Origin: DASPFV01 sp035620975
Lineage (GTDB): Bacteria > Acidobacteriota > Vicinamibacteria > Vicinamibacterales > 2-12-FULL-66-21
Length of the DNA stretch: 27,571 nt
Assembly: GCA_035620975.1 (NCBI GenBank)
Contig: DASPFV010000180.1
Location: 1 to 27,571 of the forward strand
Reading direction: 5' to 3'
The notes under the pieces are model-generated. The model was not told the origin of the DNA. It ran no database searches and saw only the letters and a program-made list of their open reading frames with translations. The translations under genes and the position numbers were made by a program. This document shows, piece after piece, positions 15,577 to 23,939 of this stretch (position 1 is its first letter; each line of letters starts with the position of its first letter).

Positions 15577-16842
15577 GTGCATGATGAAACGCTCGTAATG
15601 GTGCTCGCCGGAGGAGTCGGGGAGCGCCTCTACCCGCTCACGAAGGAGCGGGCCAAGCCGGCCGTCTACTTCGGCGGTCCGTACCGGATCATCGACTTCA
15701 CGCTGAGCAACTGCATCAACTCGGGCCTGCGGCGCATCTTCATCGCCCTGCAATACAAGTCCCTGTCGCTCAGCCGCCACATACGGATGGGCTGGAGCGT
15801 GGTGGCCGACGAGCTCGGTGAATTCATCGAGATCCTCAGCCCCCAGAAGCGCGTCGGCGAGCACTGGTATCTGGGCACCGCGGATGCCGTATATCAGAAC
15901 CTGTACTCGATCCTGCGCGAGGACCCGAAGCAGCTGATCGTGCTGTCGGGCGATCACGTCTACAAGATGGACTACTCGAAGATGCTGCGCTTCCACCGCG
16001 AGCGGGCCGCGGGCGCGACGATCGCCGCGATCGAGATCCCCTCGGAGGACGCGGGGCGCTACGGGATCGTCGAGGTGGACGAACGCGATCGACTGACCGG
16101 ATTCCTCGAGAAGCCGAAAGGGCTGCCGGCGGGGCGACAGCGCCTGGCGTCGATGGGCATCTACATCTTCGACATGTCGGTGCTGGTGCCGGCGCTCGAA
16201 GCCGACGCCGGGCGCTCGAGCACGCACGACTTCGGCAAGGACATCATCCCGGAACTGATCTCGCGCGTTGCGGTGTACGCCTACCGCTTCTACGACGAGA
16301 ACAAGAAGGCGGCCAAATACTGGCGCGACATCGGGACGCTGGATGCGTACTACGAAGCCAACATGGACCTGTGCCACGTCAACCCGGAATTCAACCTGTA
16401 CGACCCGGAGTGGCCGCTGCGCACCTACCAGGTGCAGGCTCCGCCGGCGAAGTTCGTCTTCGCGGACGACCGGCGCCGCGGGCACGCGGTCGATTCCATC
16501 ATCTCCGCCGGCTGCATCGTGTCGGGCAGCCGCGTGGCTGGCAGCGTGCTCTGCCCCAACGTGCGCGTGCACAGCTTCTGTGAGGTCGACCAGAGCATCC
16601 TCATGCCGGGAGTGCGCGTCGGCCGCCACGCGGCCCTGAGGAGGGCCATCATCGATCGCGACGTGTTCATCCCGCGCGGCGCGCGCATCGGGTTCAACGA
16701 GGACGAGGATCGGCGGCGGCACACCGTCACCGAGAGCGGGATCGTGGTAGTCACGACCGACGACCAGCCGTTCGTGGCCGAAATCGCGGAGCAGGCGCTG
16801 GCGGCCGAGACGGAGTTCGATCAGCGTGGCACCGAACGCTAG
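15577..16842 (+). CDS. glgC: Glucose-1-phosphate adenylyltransferase (ADP-glucose pyrophosphorylase)
   Basis: A 421-aa enzyme that makes ADP-glucose from ATP and glucose-1-phosphate, the committed step of bacterial glycogen synthesis. The nucleotidyltransferase domain opens with LAGGVGERLYPLTKERAKPAVYFGG (residues ~10-34); GTADAVYQN at ~100-108 and the catalytic-Asp motif LSGDHVYKMDY (Asp126) follow, then FLEKP (~177-181), HDFGKDIIP and YWRDIGTLDAYYEANMDL (~248-265). The C-terminal left-handed beta-helix (~300-375) carries hexapeptide-like repeats. The usual GGxGxRL is here GGVGERL. The GTG at 15577 is chosen over the GTG at 15535/15538 because GAGGA lies 6 bases upstream and the resulting length matches the family. 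The stop codon is overlapped by a palindromic element. No other glg gene is nearby; eno and gpmI follow. Confidence 0.96.
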   Translation: MHDETLVMVLAGGVGERLYPLTKERAKPAVYFGGPYRIIDFTLSNCINSGLRRIFIALQYKSLSLSRHIRMGWSVVADELGEFIEILSPQKRVGEHWYLGTADAVYQNLYSILREDPKQLIVLSGDHVYKMDYSKMLRFHRERAAGATIAAIEIPSEDAGRYGIVEVDERDRLTGFLEKPKGLPAGRQRLASMGIYIFDMSVLVPALEADAGRSSTHDFGKDIIPELISRVAVYAYRFYDENKKAAKYWRDIGTLDAYYEANMDLCHVNPEFNLYDPEWPLRTYQVQAPPAKFVFADDRRRGHAVDSIISAGCIVSGSRVAGSVLCPNVRVHSFCEVDQSILMPGVRVGRHAALRRAIIDRDVFIPRGARIGFNEDEDRRRHTVTESGIVVVTTDDQPFVAEIAEQALAAETEFDQRGTER

Positions 16843-16965
16843 CCCGGATAATTCATGAATATCGTGAGAGCCGAGTCGGGTATCCGCGTCGGAAGCCGGC
16901 CCGCTCCGCATCGTTTCCTCAGCGAACGCCCGACTCGACTCGGCGCCGCGTGAGTCCTCCGGGCT
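16841..16965. repeat. 125-bp palindromic element between glgC and eno (MITE/REP-like)
   Basis: The ends are imperfect terminal inverted repeats: AGCCCGGATAATTCATGA at 16841 and, read inward on the other strand from 16965, AGCCCGGAGGACTCACGC (first 8 bases identical, about 12 of 18 overall). Inside, GAGTCGGG (16873-16880) pairs with CCCGACTC (16929-16936), so most of the sequence can fold into one long hairpin. It begins inside the glgC stop codon (TAG, 16840-16842). There is no ORF and no obvious target-site duplication. It could be a non-autonomous mobile element or a terminator-like structure without a U-tract. Confidence 0.6.
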
Positions 16966-17013
16966 GGGGTCATCCTGCATGCGACGTGGGAAAGACGAAA
17001 AGGAAAGGGCATT

Positions 17014-18315
17014 GTGAAGATCGAACGCGTACGGGGCAGGGAGATCCTCGATTCGCGCGGCAACCCGACAGTCGAAGTCGAGGTGACGCTGAGCGACGGG
17101 AGCGTCGGACGTGCAGCCGTGCCGTCCGGCGCCTCCACTGGGCAGCGCGAGGCGCTCGAGCTGCGCGACGGCGACCGGACGCGCTATCTCGGCAGGGGCG
17201 TGACGAAGGCGGTCGGCTTCGTGAACGGCGAGATCGCAGGCGCCATCACGGGGCTCGACCCCGATCAGCGCGCGCTCGATCGGGGCCTGATCGAGCTCGA
17301 CGGGACGCCCAACAAGGGCAGGCTCGGGGCCAACGCGATCCTGGGCGTGTCCATGGCGGTGGCCCGCGCGGCGGCGGCGGCCGCGCGGACGCCGCTCTAC
17401 CAGCACCTGGCCTCGCTCTACGGGAACAGCCGCCTGCTGCTGCCGGTGCCGATGATGAACATCCTCAACGGCGGCGCGCACGCGGACAGCAGCGTGGACT
17501 TCCAGGAGTTCATGGTGATGCCTCTGGGGGCCCCCTCGTTCGCGGAGGCGGTGCGCGCCGGGGCCGAGGTGTTCCACACGCTGCGCGGCATCCTCAAGAA
17601 GCGCGGGCATTCCACCGGCGTCGGCGACGAAGGCGGGTTCGCACCGAGCCTCTCGTCGAACCGGGAGGCGCTCGAAGTGGTGCTCGAGGCCATCGTGCAG
17701 GCCGGCTACAAGCCCGGCGAGACGATGTGGCTCGCCCTCGACGTGGCGTCGAGCGAGCTGTGGGACGATCAGGGGCAGCGCTACGAGTTCAGGAAGTCGG
17801 GCGAGCCAACCCGGACGAACGACGAGATGGTCGCGCTCTACGAGGACTGGGTCCGCCAGTACCCGATCATCTCGATCGAGGACGGCGTCGCCGAAAGCGA
17901 CTGGGACGGCTGGAAGAAGCTGACGCGCGCGCTCGGCAGCCGCGTGCAGCTCGTGGGCGACGACGTGTTCGTCACGAACCCCGAGATTCTCCGCCGGGGC
18001 ATTGCGGATGGGGTCGGCAACGCGCTGCTCGTGAAGCTGAACCAGATTGGCACGGTCACCGAGACGCTCGACGCGATGGCCCTGGCTCGCGACGCGGGGT
18101 ACGCCAGCGTCATTTCGCATCGATCAGGGGAGACCGAGGACACGACGATCGCGGATCTCGCCGTCGGCACGGGCGCCGGACAGATCAAGACGGGCTCGGC
18201 CAGCCGCTCCGACCGCGTCGCGAAGTACAACCAGCTGCTCAGGATCGAACAGGAGCTCGGGAACCGCGCGCAGTACGCCGGCACGGCCGCCGTCGGGGCG
18301 CTCCGGGGCCGCTGA
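17014..18315 (+). CDS. eno: Enolase
   Basis: A 433-aa enolase that interconverts 2-phosphoglycerate and phosphoenolpyruvate. Visible active-site elements are SGASTG (residues 38-43), GDEGGFAP with Glu206, Mg ligands Asp243, Glu289 and Asp316, catalytic Lys341 (KLNQIGTVTET), His369 (SHRSGETED) and the C-terminal GAGQIKTGSASRSDRVAKYNQLLRIE. Length and numbering match the family. The start is the GTG at 17014 (KIERVRGREILDSRGNPT), preceded by AGGAAAGGG at 17001-17009. The gpmI gene begins within 11 bp of the stop, so the two consecutive glycolytic steps are probably co-transcribed. Confidence 0.98.
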   Translation: MKIERVRGREILDSRGNPTVEVEVTLSDGSVGRAAVPSGASTGQREALELRDGDRTRYLGRGVTKAVGFVNGEIAGAITGLDPDQRALDRGLIELDGTPNKGRLGANAILGVSMAVARAAAAAARTPLYQHLASLYGNSRLLLPVPMMNILNGGAHADSSVDFQEFMVMPLGAPSFAEAVRAGAEVFHTLRGILKKRGHSTGVGDEGGFAPSLSSNREALEVVLEAIVQAGYKPGETMWLALDVASSELWDDQGQRYEFRKSGEPTRTNDEMVALYEDWVRQYPIISIEDGVAESDWDGWKKLTRALGSRVQLVGDDVFVTNPEILRRGIADGVGNALLVKLNQIGTVTETLDAMALARDAGYASVISHRSGETEDTTIADLAVGTGAGQIKTGSASRSDRVAKYNQLLRIEQELGNRAQYAGTAAVGALRGR

Positions 18316-18325
18316 CGTGGAAGCG

Positions 18326-19864
18326 ATGCCGGCGCGGCCCGTGGTCCTCATCGTGCTCGACGGATGGGGCCTCCGCGAGGCGCGCGAGCACAACGCCATC
18401 GCGCTCGCACGCACCCCCGTCTACGACGAGCTCCTCGGCCGCTATCCCCACGCGCAGCTGATCGCCTCCGGCGAAGCGGTCGGGCTCCCGGCCGGGCAGA
18501 TGGGCAACTCCGAGGTCGGGCACATGAACATGGGTGCCGGGCGCATCGTGTACCAGGACCTGACCCGAATCGACAAGAGCATCCACGACGGTGATTTCCT
18601 GGCGTCGGAGGCGCTCGTCCAGGCCATGGATCGGTGCCGGACCGGGCGGCATGCGCTTCATCTCGTGGGTCTGCTGTCGGACGGCGGGGTCCACAGCCAT
18701 CAGCGCCATCTCCATGCGCTCGTCGAGATGGCCGCGCGGCGCCGCGTGGATCGCCTCTTCATCCACGTGATTACCGACGGCCGCGACACGTCGCCGGCCG
18801 GAGGCGTCAGGTACGTCGGGGAGCTGCAGGACCGGCTCGACCGCGCGGGGGTCGGCCGCATCGCCACCATCACGGGCCGGTACTACGCGATGGACCGCGA
18901 CAAGCGCTGGGAACGGACGAAGCTCGCCTACGACGCCATGGTGCACGGCGTCGCCGAGCGGACGACCCAGTATGCGGTCGCGGCGGTCCGGAACTCGTAC
19001 GAGGATGGCGTCACGGATGAGTTCGTCAAGCCAGTCGTCCTGGTCGACGCCGACGGCCGTCCGGTCGGGCCGATCCGCGACGGGGACTCCGTCGTGTTCT
19101 TCAACTTCCGCGCCGACCGGGCGCGCCAGCTGACCCGGGCGCTCACGCGCGACGACTTCGACGGTTTCGACCGCGGGGCCCGCCCCCGCGTGCTCATGAC
19201 CACGATGACCGTCTACGACCGGACGTTCGATCTGCCGGTGGTGTTCACGCCGCAGAGGTTCCAGGGCAACCTCGCCGACGTGCTGGCCGACCACGCGCGC
19301 ACGAACCTCCGGCTCGCGGAGACCGAGAAGTACGCGCACGTCACGTATTTCTTCAACTGCGGCCGCGAAGAGCCCTATCCGGGCGAGGATCGCATCCTCG
19401 TGCCGTCACCGAAAGTGGCCACCTACGACCTGATGCCCGAGATGAGCGCCCCCGGGATCACCGACGCGCTCGTGGCGGATGTGAGCGAGGGCCGGCATCA
19501 GGTGGTCATCTGCAACTTCGCGAATGCCGACATGGTTGGTCACACCGGGGATCTGAAGGCGGCGATCACCGCCATCGAGACGCTCGACGGCTGCCTGAAC
19601 CGGATCACGAAAGCCATACGCGGGGCAGGAGGCCGGGCCATCATCACGGCCGATCACGGAAACGCGGAGCAGATGTGGGATGACGAGCTCGGGGCGCCGC
19701 ACACGGCGCACACGTCGAACCCCGTGCCGGTGATTCTGTTCGACGAGGACGCTCGCGGCCGGAGCCTGCGGAACGGCACGCTCCGGGATGTGGCGCCCAC
19801 CCTGCTGGAGCTGCTCGGGATTCCGCGGTCCACGGAGATGACGGGCGAGTCCCTGCTCGACTGA
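18326..19864 (+). CDS. gpmI: 2,3-bisphosphoglycerate-independent phosphoglycerate mutase
   Basis: A 512-aa iPGM that interconverts 3- and 2-phosphoglycerate with two metal ions (Mn in most relatives). Motifs: VVLIVLDGWG (Asp12), GNSEVGHMNMGAGR with phospho-acceptor Ser62, SDGGVHSH, ITDGRDTSP, TITGRYYAMDRDKRWER, FNFRADRARQLTRAL, FFNCGREEPYPGEDR, NFANADMVGHTG and ADHGNAEQM. Starting at the ATG at 18326 puts the serine at position 62, as in well-studied homologues; an in-frame GTG at 18317 would add three residues. It directly follows eno and works in the adjacent step. It ends 2 bp from the convergent small gene. Confidence 0.97.
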   Translation: MPARPVVLIVLDGWGLREAREHNAIALARTPVYDELLGRYPHAQLIASGEAVGLPAGQMGNSEVGHMNMGAGRIVYQDLTRIDKSIHDGDFLASEALVQAMDRCRTGRHALHLVGLLSDGGVHSHQRHLHALVEMAARRRVDRLFIHVITDGRDTSPAGGVRYVGELQDRLDRAGVGRIATITGRYYAMDRDKRWERTKLAYDAMVHGVAERTTQYAVAAVRNSYEDGVTDEFVKPVVLVDADGRPVGPIRDGDSVVFFNFRADRARQLTRALTRDDFDGFDRGARPRVLMTTMTVYDRTFDLPVVFTPQRFQGNLADVLADHARTNLRLAETEKYAHVTYFFNCGREEPYPGEDRILVPSPKVATYDLMPEMSAPGITDALVADVSEGRHQVVICNFANADMVGHTGDLKAAITAIETLDGCLNRITKAIRGAGGRAIITADHGNAEQMWDDELGAPHTAHTSNPVPVILFDEDARGRSLRNGTLRDVAPTLLELLGIPRSTEMTGESLLD

Positions 19865-19866
19865 CG

Positions 19867-20175
19867 CTACTCGACTTCCTTTTCCTGGGTCTCGTCCGCC
19901 GCGATCCGCAGCGATCGCAGGAAGCGTCGATCGGTCGCGCTCATCTCGAACGTGCGCCGCTCCACGCGCGTCACCTTCTGCGCCGACGCGATCTTCGCGA
20001 GCGCGCCGGGGCTGGTACGGTTGATGAAGCCGATGACCGCCTCGAGCGACAGCTTCATCTCGTAGCCGGCGGCACGCGCGCGCTCCCGGCACGCCTCGAC
20101 ACGGGCATCTTCGGCAACGGCGGCGGCAATGGCGTCGGACAGCTCGCGGGCCAGTCGATTGACGACGTCATCCAT
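19867..20175 (-). CDS. Small protein of unknown function, strongly promoted
   Basis: A 102-aa soluble, mostly helical protein (MDDVVNRLARELSDAIAAAVAED at the start, then a YEMKLSLEAVIGFI segment and an acidic tail). There is no signal peptide, TM, Cys pair or recognised domain. Reality as a gene is well supported: a near-perfect Shine-Dalgarno (AAGGAGGT, 7 bases before the ATG at 20175) and a consensus promoter about 160 bp upstream. It converges with gpmI with 2 bp between stops and is divergent from the mutase gene. The function is unknown; the size, charge and strong signals would fit an abundant accessory or regulatory protein, but this is only a guess. Confidence 0.82.
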   Translation of the reverse strand: MDDVVNRLARELSDAIAAAVAEDARVEACRERARAAGYEMKLSLEAVIGFINRTSPGALAKIASAQKVTRVERRTFEMSATDRRFLRSLRIAADETQEKEVE

Positions 20176-20311
20176 TCTCGGACCTCCTTACCGCCGCCGG
20201 ACGCTGGAAAAACCGGGGCGTCTCCCGATCCCGAAACTGCGACCCGGGCGGGTGGCAGGAGTCGGGCGCCAAATTTCTCCATATGAAGGTTTTGCGCGCG
20301 GGAACATCTTC

Positions 20312-20340
20312 ATTGTAGTCAGGGGTCTTGCGAGTGTCAA
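20312..20340 (-). promoter_or_regulatory. Consensus sigma-70 promoter of the 102-aa gene
   Basis: On the minus strand, TTGACA (20340-20335) and TACAAT (20317-20312) are separated by exactly 17 bp, 11 of 12 consensus bases. The start point would be near 20305, leaving a leader of about 130 nt before the ATG at 20175. The leader includes a short GACGC/GCGTC inverted repeat near the ribosome binding site; I recognise no riboswitch class. Confidence 0.75.
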
Positions 20341-20375
20341 TGGCTCAGCCCGCAAGATGTTGTGGTTCCCGGACT

Positions 20376-20384
20376 TGCTACAAT
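20376..20384 (+). promoter_or_regulatory. Extended -10 promoter for the mutase operon
   Basis: TG-C-TACAAT (20376-20384) is an extended -10 element without a good -35. A start near 20391 would leave about 14 nt before the TTG at 20405, consistent with that start and an AGG five bases ahead of it. Confidence 0.45.
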
Positions 20385-20404
20385 GACCGCGGCTGCAGGC
20401 GTCC

Positions 20405-21958
20405 TTGACACCACCCGTGTATCACGACCCGGAGTCCCACCCCGACCGGGATCCGCTCCCGATGCCGGGCTTTCCCGGCGAGTTTCCGTTCACGCGCGGC
20501 ATCCAGCCGACGGGGTACCGCGGACGGCTGTGGACGATGCGCCAGTACGCCGGGTTCGGGACGCCTGCCGAGTCGAACCGTCGCTATCGATACCTGCTCA
20601 GCCAGGGCGTGAGCGGCCTCAGCGTCGCGTTCGATCTGCCGACGCAGATGGGCTATGACTCCGATCACCCCCTCGCCGCCGGCGAAGTGGGCCGCGTCGG
20701 CGTCGCCATCGACTCGATCGAAGACATGACGGTGCTCTTCGAGGGGATCCCGCTCGATCGCGTGTCGACCTCTATGACGATCAACGCCACGGCCATCATC
20801 CTGCTGGCACTCTACGTGGCGGTCGCCCGTCGGCAGGGGCTCTCACCCGCGGCGCTCTCGGGGACCGTGCAGAACGACATCCTGAAGGAATACGTCGCGC
20901 GCGGCACCTACATCTACCCGCCCCGGCCGTCGCTGCGGATCGTGACCGACATCTTCGCGTTCTGCGAGCGCGAGATGCCGGGCTGGAACACGATCTCGAT
21001 CAGCGGCTATCACATCCGGGAGGCGGGTTCGACCGCCGTGCAGGAAGTCGCGTTCACGTTCGCCAACGCGATTGCGTACGTCGAAGCGGCCCGCGATGCC
21101 GGGCTCGACGTCAACCGCCTGGGCGCACGCCTCTCGTTCTTCTTCAACGCCCACAACGACTTTCTCGAGGAAGTGGCGAAGTTCCGCGCGGCGCGCCGGC
21201 TCTGGGCCCACATCATGCGGGATCGGTTCGGGGTCACGAACCCGCGCGCGCAGCAGCTCCGCTTCCACACGCAGACGGCCGGCAGCACCCTGACGGCCCA
21301 GCAGCCCGACAACAACATCGTGCGCGTGGCCCTGCAGGCGCTGACGGCCGTGCTGGGAGGCACGCAGTCGCTGCACTGCAACGGCCGCGACGAGGCGCTG
21401 GCGCTGCCGACCGAGGAGGCCGCGCGAATCGCGCTCCGGACACAGCAGGTGATCGCCTGCGAGAGCGGCGTCGCCAGCACAGTCGATCCGGTCGGGGGCG
21501 CCTGGACGATCGAGGCGTTCACGGATCGCATCGAGCGGGAAGCGCGCGCGGCCATCGACCAGATCGATGCGGGGGGCGGCACGCTGGCAGCCATCGAGCA
21601 CGGCCTCATCCAGCGTCAGATCCAGGAGTCGGCCTACCAGGCCCAGCTTCGCGTCGACTCGCGGCAGACCATCGTCGTGGGCGTGAACGAGTACCAGAGC
21701 GACGAGGGTGCGGCGGTCGAGCTGCTGAAGCTGGATCCGGAGGTGGAGCGGACGCAGGTCGCCGGCCTCGCGACGCTGAGGGCGTCGCGCGATCAGGCGG
21801 CGTGGCGCGCCGCGCTCGAAGCCGTCGCGGCTGCGGCACGGACGTCCGACAACCTCGTGCCGCCCATCGTCCGCGCCGTGGAGGCGCGGGCAACCGTGGG
21901 CGAGATCGCGGACCGACTGCGATCGGTCTTCGGCGAGCACAGGGAGATCGATGCCTGA
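20405..21958 (+). CDS. Methylmalonyl-CoA mutase, catalytic (substrate-binding) chain without B12 domain
   Basis: A 517-aa mutase large chain that interconverts methylmalonyl-CoA and succinyl-CoA with adenosylcobalamin, used in propionyl-CoA metabolism. Family motifs: GEFPFTRGIQPT, LWTMRQYAGFGTPAESN, GLSVAFDLPTQMGYDSDHP, SMTINATA, GTVQNDILKEYVARGTYIYPP, NTISISGYHIREAGS, TQTAGSTLTAQQPDNN, GGTQSLHCNGRDEALALPT and the C-terminal VGEIADRLRSVFGEH. Tyr48, Arg178 and His203 align, from memory, with Tyr89, Arg207 and His244 of the Propionibacterium enzyme; keeping the Tyr and Arg argues for methylmalonyl-CoA rather than isobutyryl-CoA. The C-terminal B12-binding domain (DxHxxG) is absent, so a separate small chain must be encoded elsewhere. 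The TTG start at 20405 is preferred because an in-frame TGA lies at 20384. An 8-bp overlap couples it to the next ATPase gene. Confidence 0.93.
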   Translation: MTPPVYHDPESHPDRDPLPMPGFPGEFPFTRGIQPTGYRGRLWTMRQYAGFGTPAESNRRYRYLLSQGVSGLSVAFDLPTQMGYDSDHPLAAGEVGRVGVAIDSIEDMTVLFEGIPLDRVSTSMTINATAIILLALYVAVARRQGLSPAALSGTVQNDILKEYVARGTYIYPPRPSLRIVTDIFAFCEREMPGWNTISISGYHIREAGSTAVQEVAFTFANAIAYVEAARDAGLDVNRLGARLSFFFNAHNDFLEEVAKFRAARRLWAHIMRDRFGVTNPRAQQLRFHTQTAGSTLTAQQPDNNIVRVALQALTAVLGGTQSLHCNGRDEALALPTEEAARIALRTQQVIACESGVASTVDPVGGAWTIEAFTDRIEREARAAIDQIDAGGGTLAAIEHGLIQRQIQESAYQAQLRVDSRQTIVVGVNEYQSDEGAAVELLKLDPEVERTQVAGLATLRASRDQAAWRAALEAVAAAARTSDNLVPPIVRAVEARATVGEIADRLRSVFGEHREIDA

Positions 21959-23006
21959 TCCCGGCCGCCGTGCCGCACAATCTGCCGTTGGAAGCGGAGC
22001 ACGCGAGCCGCTGCTCGCCGTGCGCCATCTGACGACGGGGTTCGATCACGACGGCCGGTTCGTTCCGGCAGTCATCGACGTCGGCTTCGATCTCCGGCGC
22101 GGCGAGACGCTGGGACTGGTGGGAGAATCGGGCAGCGGCAAGTCCCTCACGGCGCTCTCGATCATGCGCCTTGTGGAGCCTCCGGGACGGATTTCCGGGG
22201 GATCGATCCGGTTCGACGGCCGCGACCTGATGTCGGCGAGCGAGCGGGAGATGCAGCAGGTTCGCGGCTCGGGCATCGGTCTCATCTTCCAGGAGCCTAT
22301 GACGGCCTTGAACCCCGTCTTCACGATCGGCAGCCAGATCGAGGAGACCCTCCGCATCCACGGCCGCGCCACGCGGCGGAGCGCGCGGCAGCAGGCGGTC
22401 GATCTGCTCGCGGCGGTCAGCATCCCCGAGCCCGCCAGACGCGTGCGCGACTACCCGCACCAGCTCTCGGGAGGACTCCGGCAACGCGCGCTGATTGCGA
22501 TGGCGCTCGCCTGCGAGCCCTCCCTCGTCATCGCCGACGAGCCCACCACGGCGCTCGACGTGACGATCCAGGCCCAGATTCTGGACCTGCTGCGCGAGCT
22601 TCGCCAGCGGATGGGCCTGGCGCTCCTGCTCATCACGCACGATCTGGGCGTGGTCGCCGAGATGGCGGATCGCGTGGCCGTGATGTACGCCGGGCGGATC
22701 GTCGAGGAAGCGCCCGTCGCGGAGCTGTTCGCCGATCCGAAACACCCCTACACCCGCGGGCTCATGGAATCGATCCCCGGCGCTGACTCGGGCCGGCGGC
22801 TGCGGGCCATACAGGGGACCGTCCCGCCGCCTGGACAGCTCCCGCCCGGCTGCGCCTTCGAGCCACGGTGCCCGGATCGCTTCGAGCCGTGTCCGGCCGC
22901 CCAACCCGCCGACACGCGGCTCCCGGGCGGACGCCGCGTCAAGTGCTATCTGCACGGTCCGGCGGCGGAGCCCGTGGAGGCCGCCGCGGCACGAGGGGAG
23001 AGGTAG
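21951..23006 (+). CDS. Oligopeptide/dipeptide ABC transporter ATP-binding protein (DppD/OppD type)
   Basis: A 351-aa ABC ATPase. Walker A GESGSGKS (58-65), Q-loop IFQEPMTALNP (~112-122), signature LSGGLRQR (172-179), Walker B LVIADEP (192-198) and H-loop His230 are all intact. The C-terminal oligopeptide-transporter region follows, with HPYTRGLMESIP (~265-276) and four cysteines (301, 307, 314, 332) in the spacing seen in DppD/OppD, where an iron-sulphur cluster has been reported for some members. The family energises import of di-/oligopeptides or similar solutes with two permeases and a binding protein. None of these partners is in the window: the gene lies between the mutase (8-bp overlap) and the second ATPase. 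The ATG at 21951 has AGGGAGA just upstream. Confidence 0.92.
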   Translation: MPDPGRRAAQSAVGSGAREPLLAVRHLTTGFDHDGRFVPAVIDVGFDLRRGETLGLVGESGSGKSLTALSIMRLVEPPGRISGGSIRFDGRDLMSASEREMQQVRGSGIGLIFQEPMTALNPVFTIGSQIEETLRIHGRATRRSARQQAVDLLAAVSIPEPARRVRDYPHQLSGGLRQRALIAMALACEPSLVIADEPTTALDVTIQAQILDLLRELRQRMGLALLLITHDLGVVAEMADRVAVMYAGRIVEEAPVAELFADPKHPYTRGLMESIPGADSGRRLRAIQGTVPPPGQLPPGCAFEPRCPDRFEPCPAAQPADTRLPGGRRVKCYLHGPAAEPVEAAAARGER

Positions 23007-23011
23007 GCCGC

Positions 23012-23890
23012 GTGGCGCTCCTCGAAGTCCGCGGGCTGACGAAGGAGTTCACACGGCGGCAGGGCCTGTTCCAGCGGCCGTCGATCGTGCGCGCCGTCGA
23101 TGGCGTCACGTTCGCGATCGACGGAGGGGAGACGTTCGGGCTGGTGGGCGAGTCCGGGAGCGGCAAGACCACGACGGGGCGCTGCATCCTGAGGCTGATC
23201 GAGCCCAGCGCCGGCGAAGTGTGGTTCAAGGGGGAAAACGTGCTGACGTTCGCGCGCCAGCGGATGCGTCAGGCGCGGCGCGACATGCAGATCGTTTTCC
23301 AGGACCCGTACTCGTCGCTCAACCCTCGCATGCGCGTCGGCGACATCGTGGAGGAGCCGCTGGTGATCCACCGGACGGGCCCGCGTGCCGGGCGGCGCGC
23401 CCGCGTCGAGGAGCTGTTCAGGCTGGTCGGGCTGGATCCCTCGCAGCTCGCGCGGTATCCCCACCAGTTCAGCGGAGGCCAGCGGCAGCGAATCGGCCTG
23501 GCCCGCGCGCTCGCGCTCAACCCGTCGTTCATCATCGCCGACGAGCCGGTCTCAGCGCTCGACGTGTCGGTGCAGGCCCAGGTCGTCAACCTGCTGATGG
23601 AGCTGCAGGAGCGGTTGAAGCTGACCTACCTGTTCATCGCCCACGATCTGCGGCTGGTCCGCCACATCTGCAACCGGGTCGCGGTGATGTACCTCGGGAG
23701 GATCGTCGAGATGGGTGAAACCGAACGACTGTTCGAGAGCCCGGCGCACCCGTACACGCAAGCCCTGCTCTCGGCGATCCCCGTCCCGGATCCGGCCGCC
23801 ACGCGTCAGCGAATCGTCCTCGATCCGGCGTCGTTCGACCGGGATGCGGCACTGCGCGAGATCGGGACCGGCCACTTCGCTGCGGTGTGA
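23012..23890 (+). CDS. Oligopeptide/dipeptide ABC transporter ATP-binding protein (DppF/OppF type)
   Basis: A 292-aa ABC ATPase, partner of the preceding one. Walker A GESGSGKT (46-53), Q-loop VFQDPYSSLNPRM (~95-107), signature FSGGQRQR (153-160), Walker B FIIADEP (173-179) and His211 are intact. HPYTQALLSAIPVPDP (~246-261) is typical of OppF. The chain is about 30 residues shorter than usual for OppF, as the Cys-bearing C-terminal extension is missing or cut short. The start is the GTG at 23012, 5 bp after the previous stop, with GAGAGG-like bases upstream; a longer frame to 22868 only overlaps the previous gene. The two ATPases should form a heterodimer; the permeases must be elsewhere. Confidence 0.9.
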   Translation: MALLEVRGLTKEFTRRQGLFQRPSIVRAVDGVTFAIDGGETFGLVGESGSGKTTTGRCILRLIEPSAGEVWFKGENVLTFARQRMRQARRDMQIVFQDPYSSLNPRMRVGDIVEEPLVIHRTGPRAGRRARVEELFRLVGLDPSQLARYPHQFSGGQRQRIGLARALALNPSFIIADEPVSALDVSVQAQVVNLLMELQERLKLTYLFIAHDLRLVRHICNRVAVMYLGRIVEMGETERLFESPAHPYTQALLSAIPVPDPAATRQRIVLDPASFDRDAALREIGTGHFAAV

Positions 23891-23939
23891 AGAACGGCAA
23901 CCCGCCACCGGGGCCACCCATCACGCCGCCCTCTTCACA
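23886..23939. terminator. Possible bidirectional stem-loop at convergent gene ends
   Basis: TGTGAAGA (23886-23893) and TCTTCACA (23932-23939) form a perfect 8-bp inverted repeat, with an inner CGGC/GCCG pair (23895-23898, 23925-23928). Together they span the stops of the DppF-type gene (23888-23890) and the opposing ATPase (23921-23923). The loop is long and there is no T-tract, so terminator function is uncertain. Confidence 0.3.

Noticed and set aside
15481..18120. An 879-codon open frame on the minus strand across glgC, the intergenic element and eno
   Set aside because: It is antisense to two unmistakable enzymes, has Arg/His/Asp-biased low-complexity translation and no family match; GC-rich codon use produces such frames.
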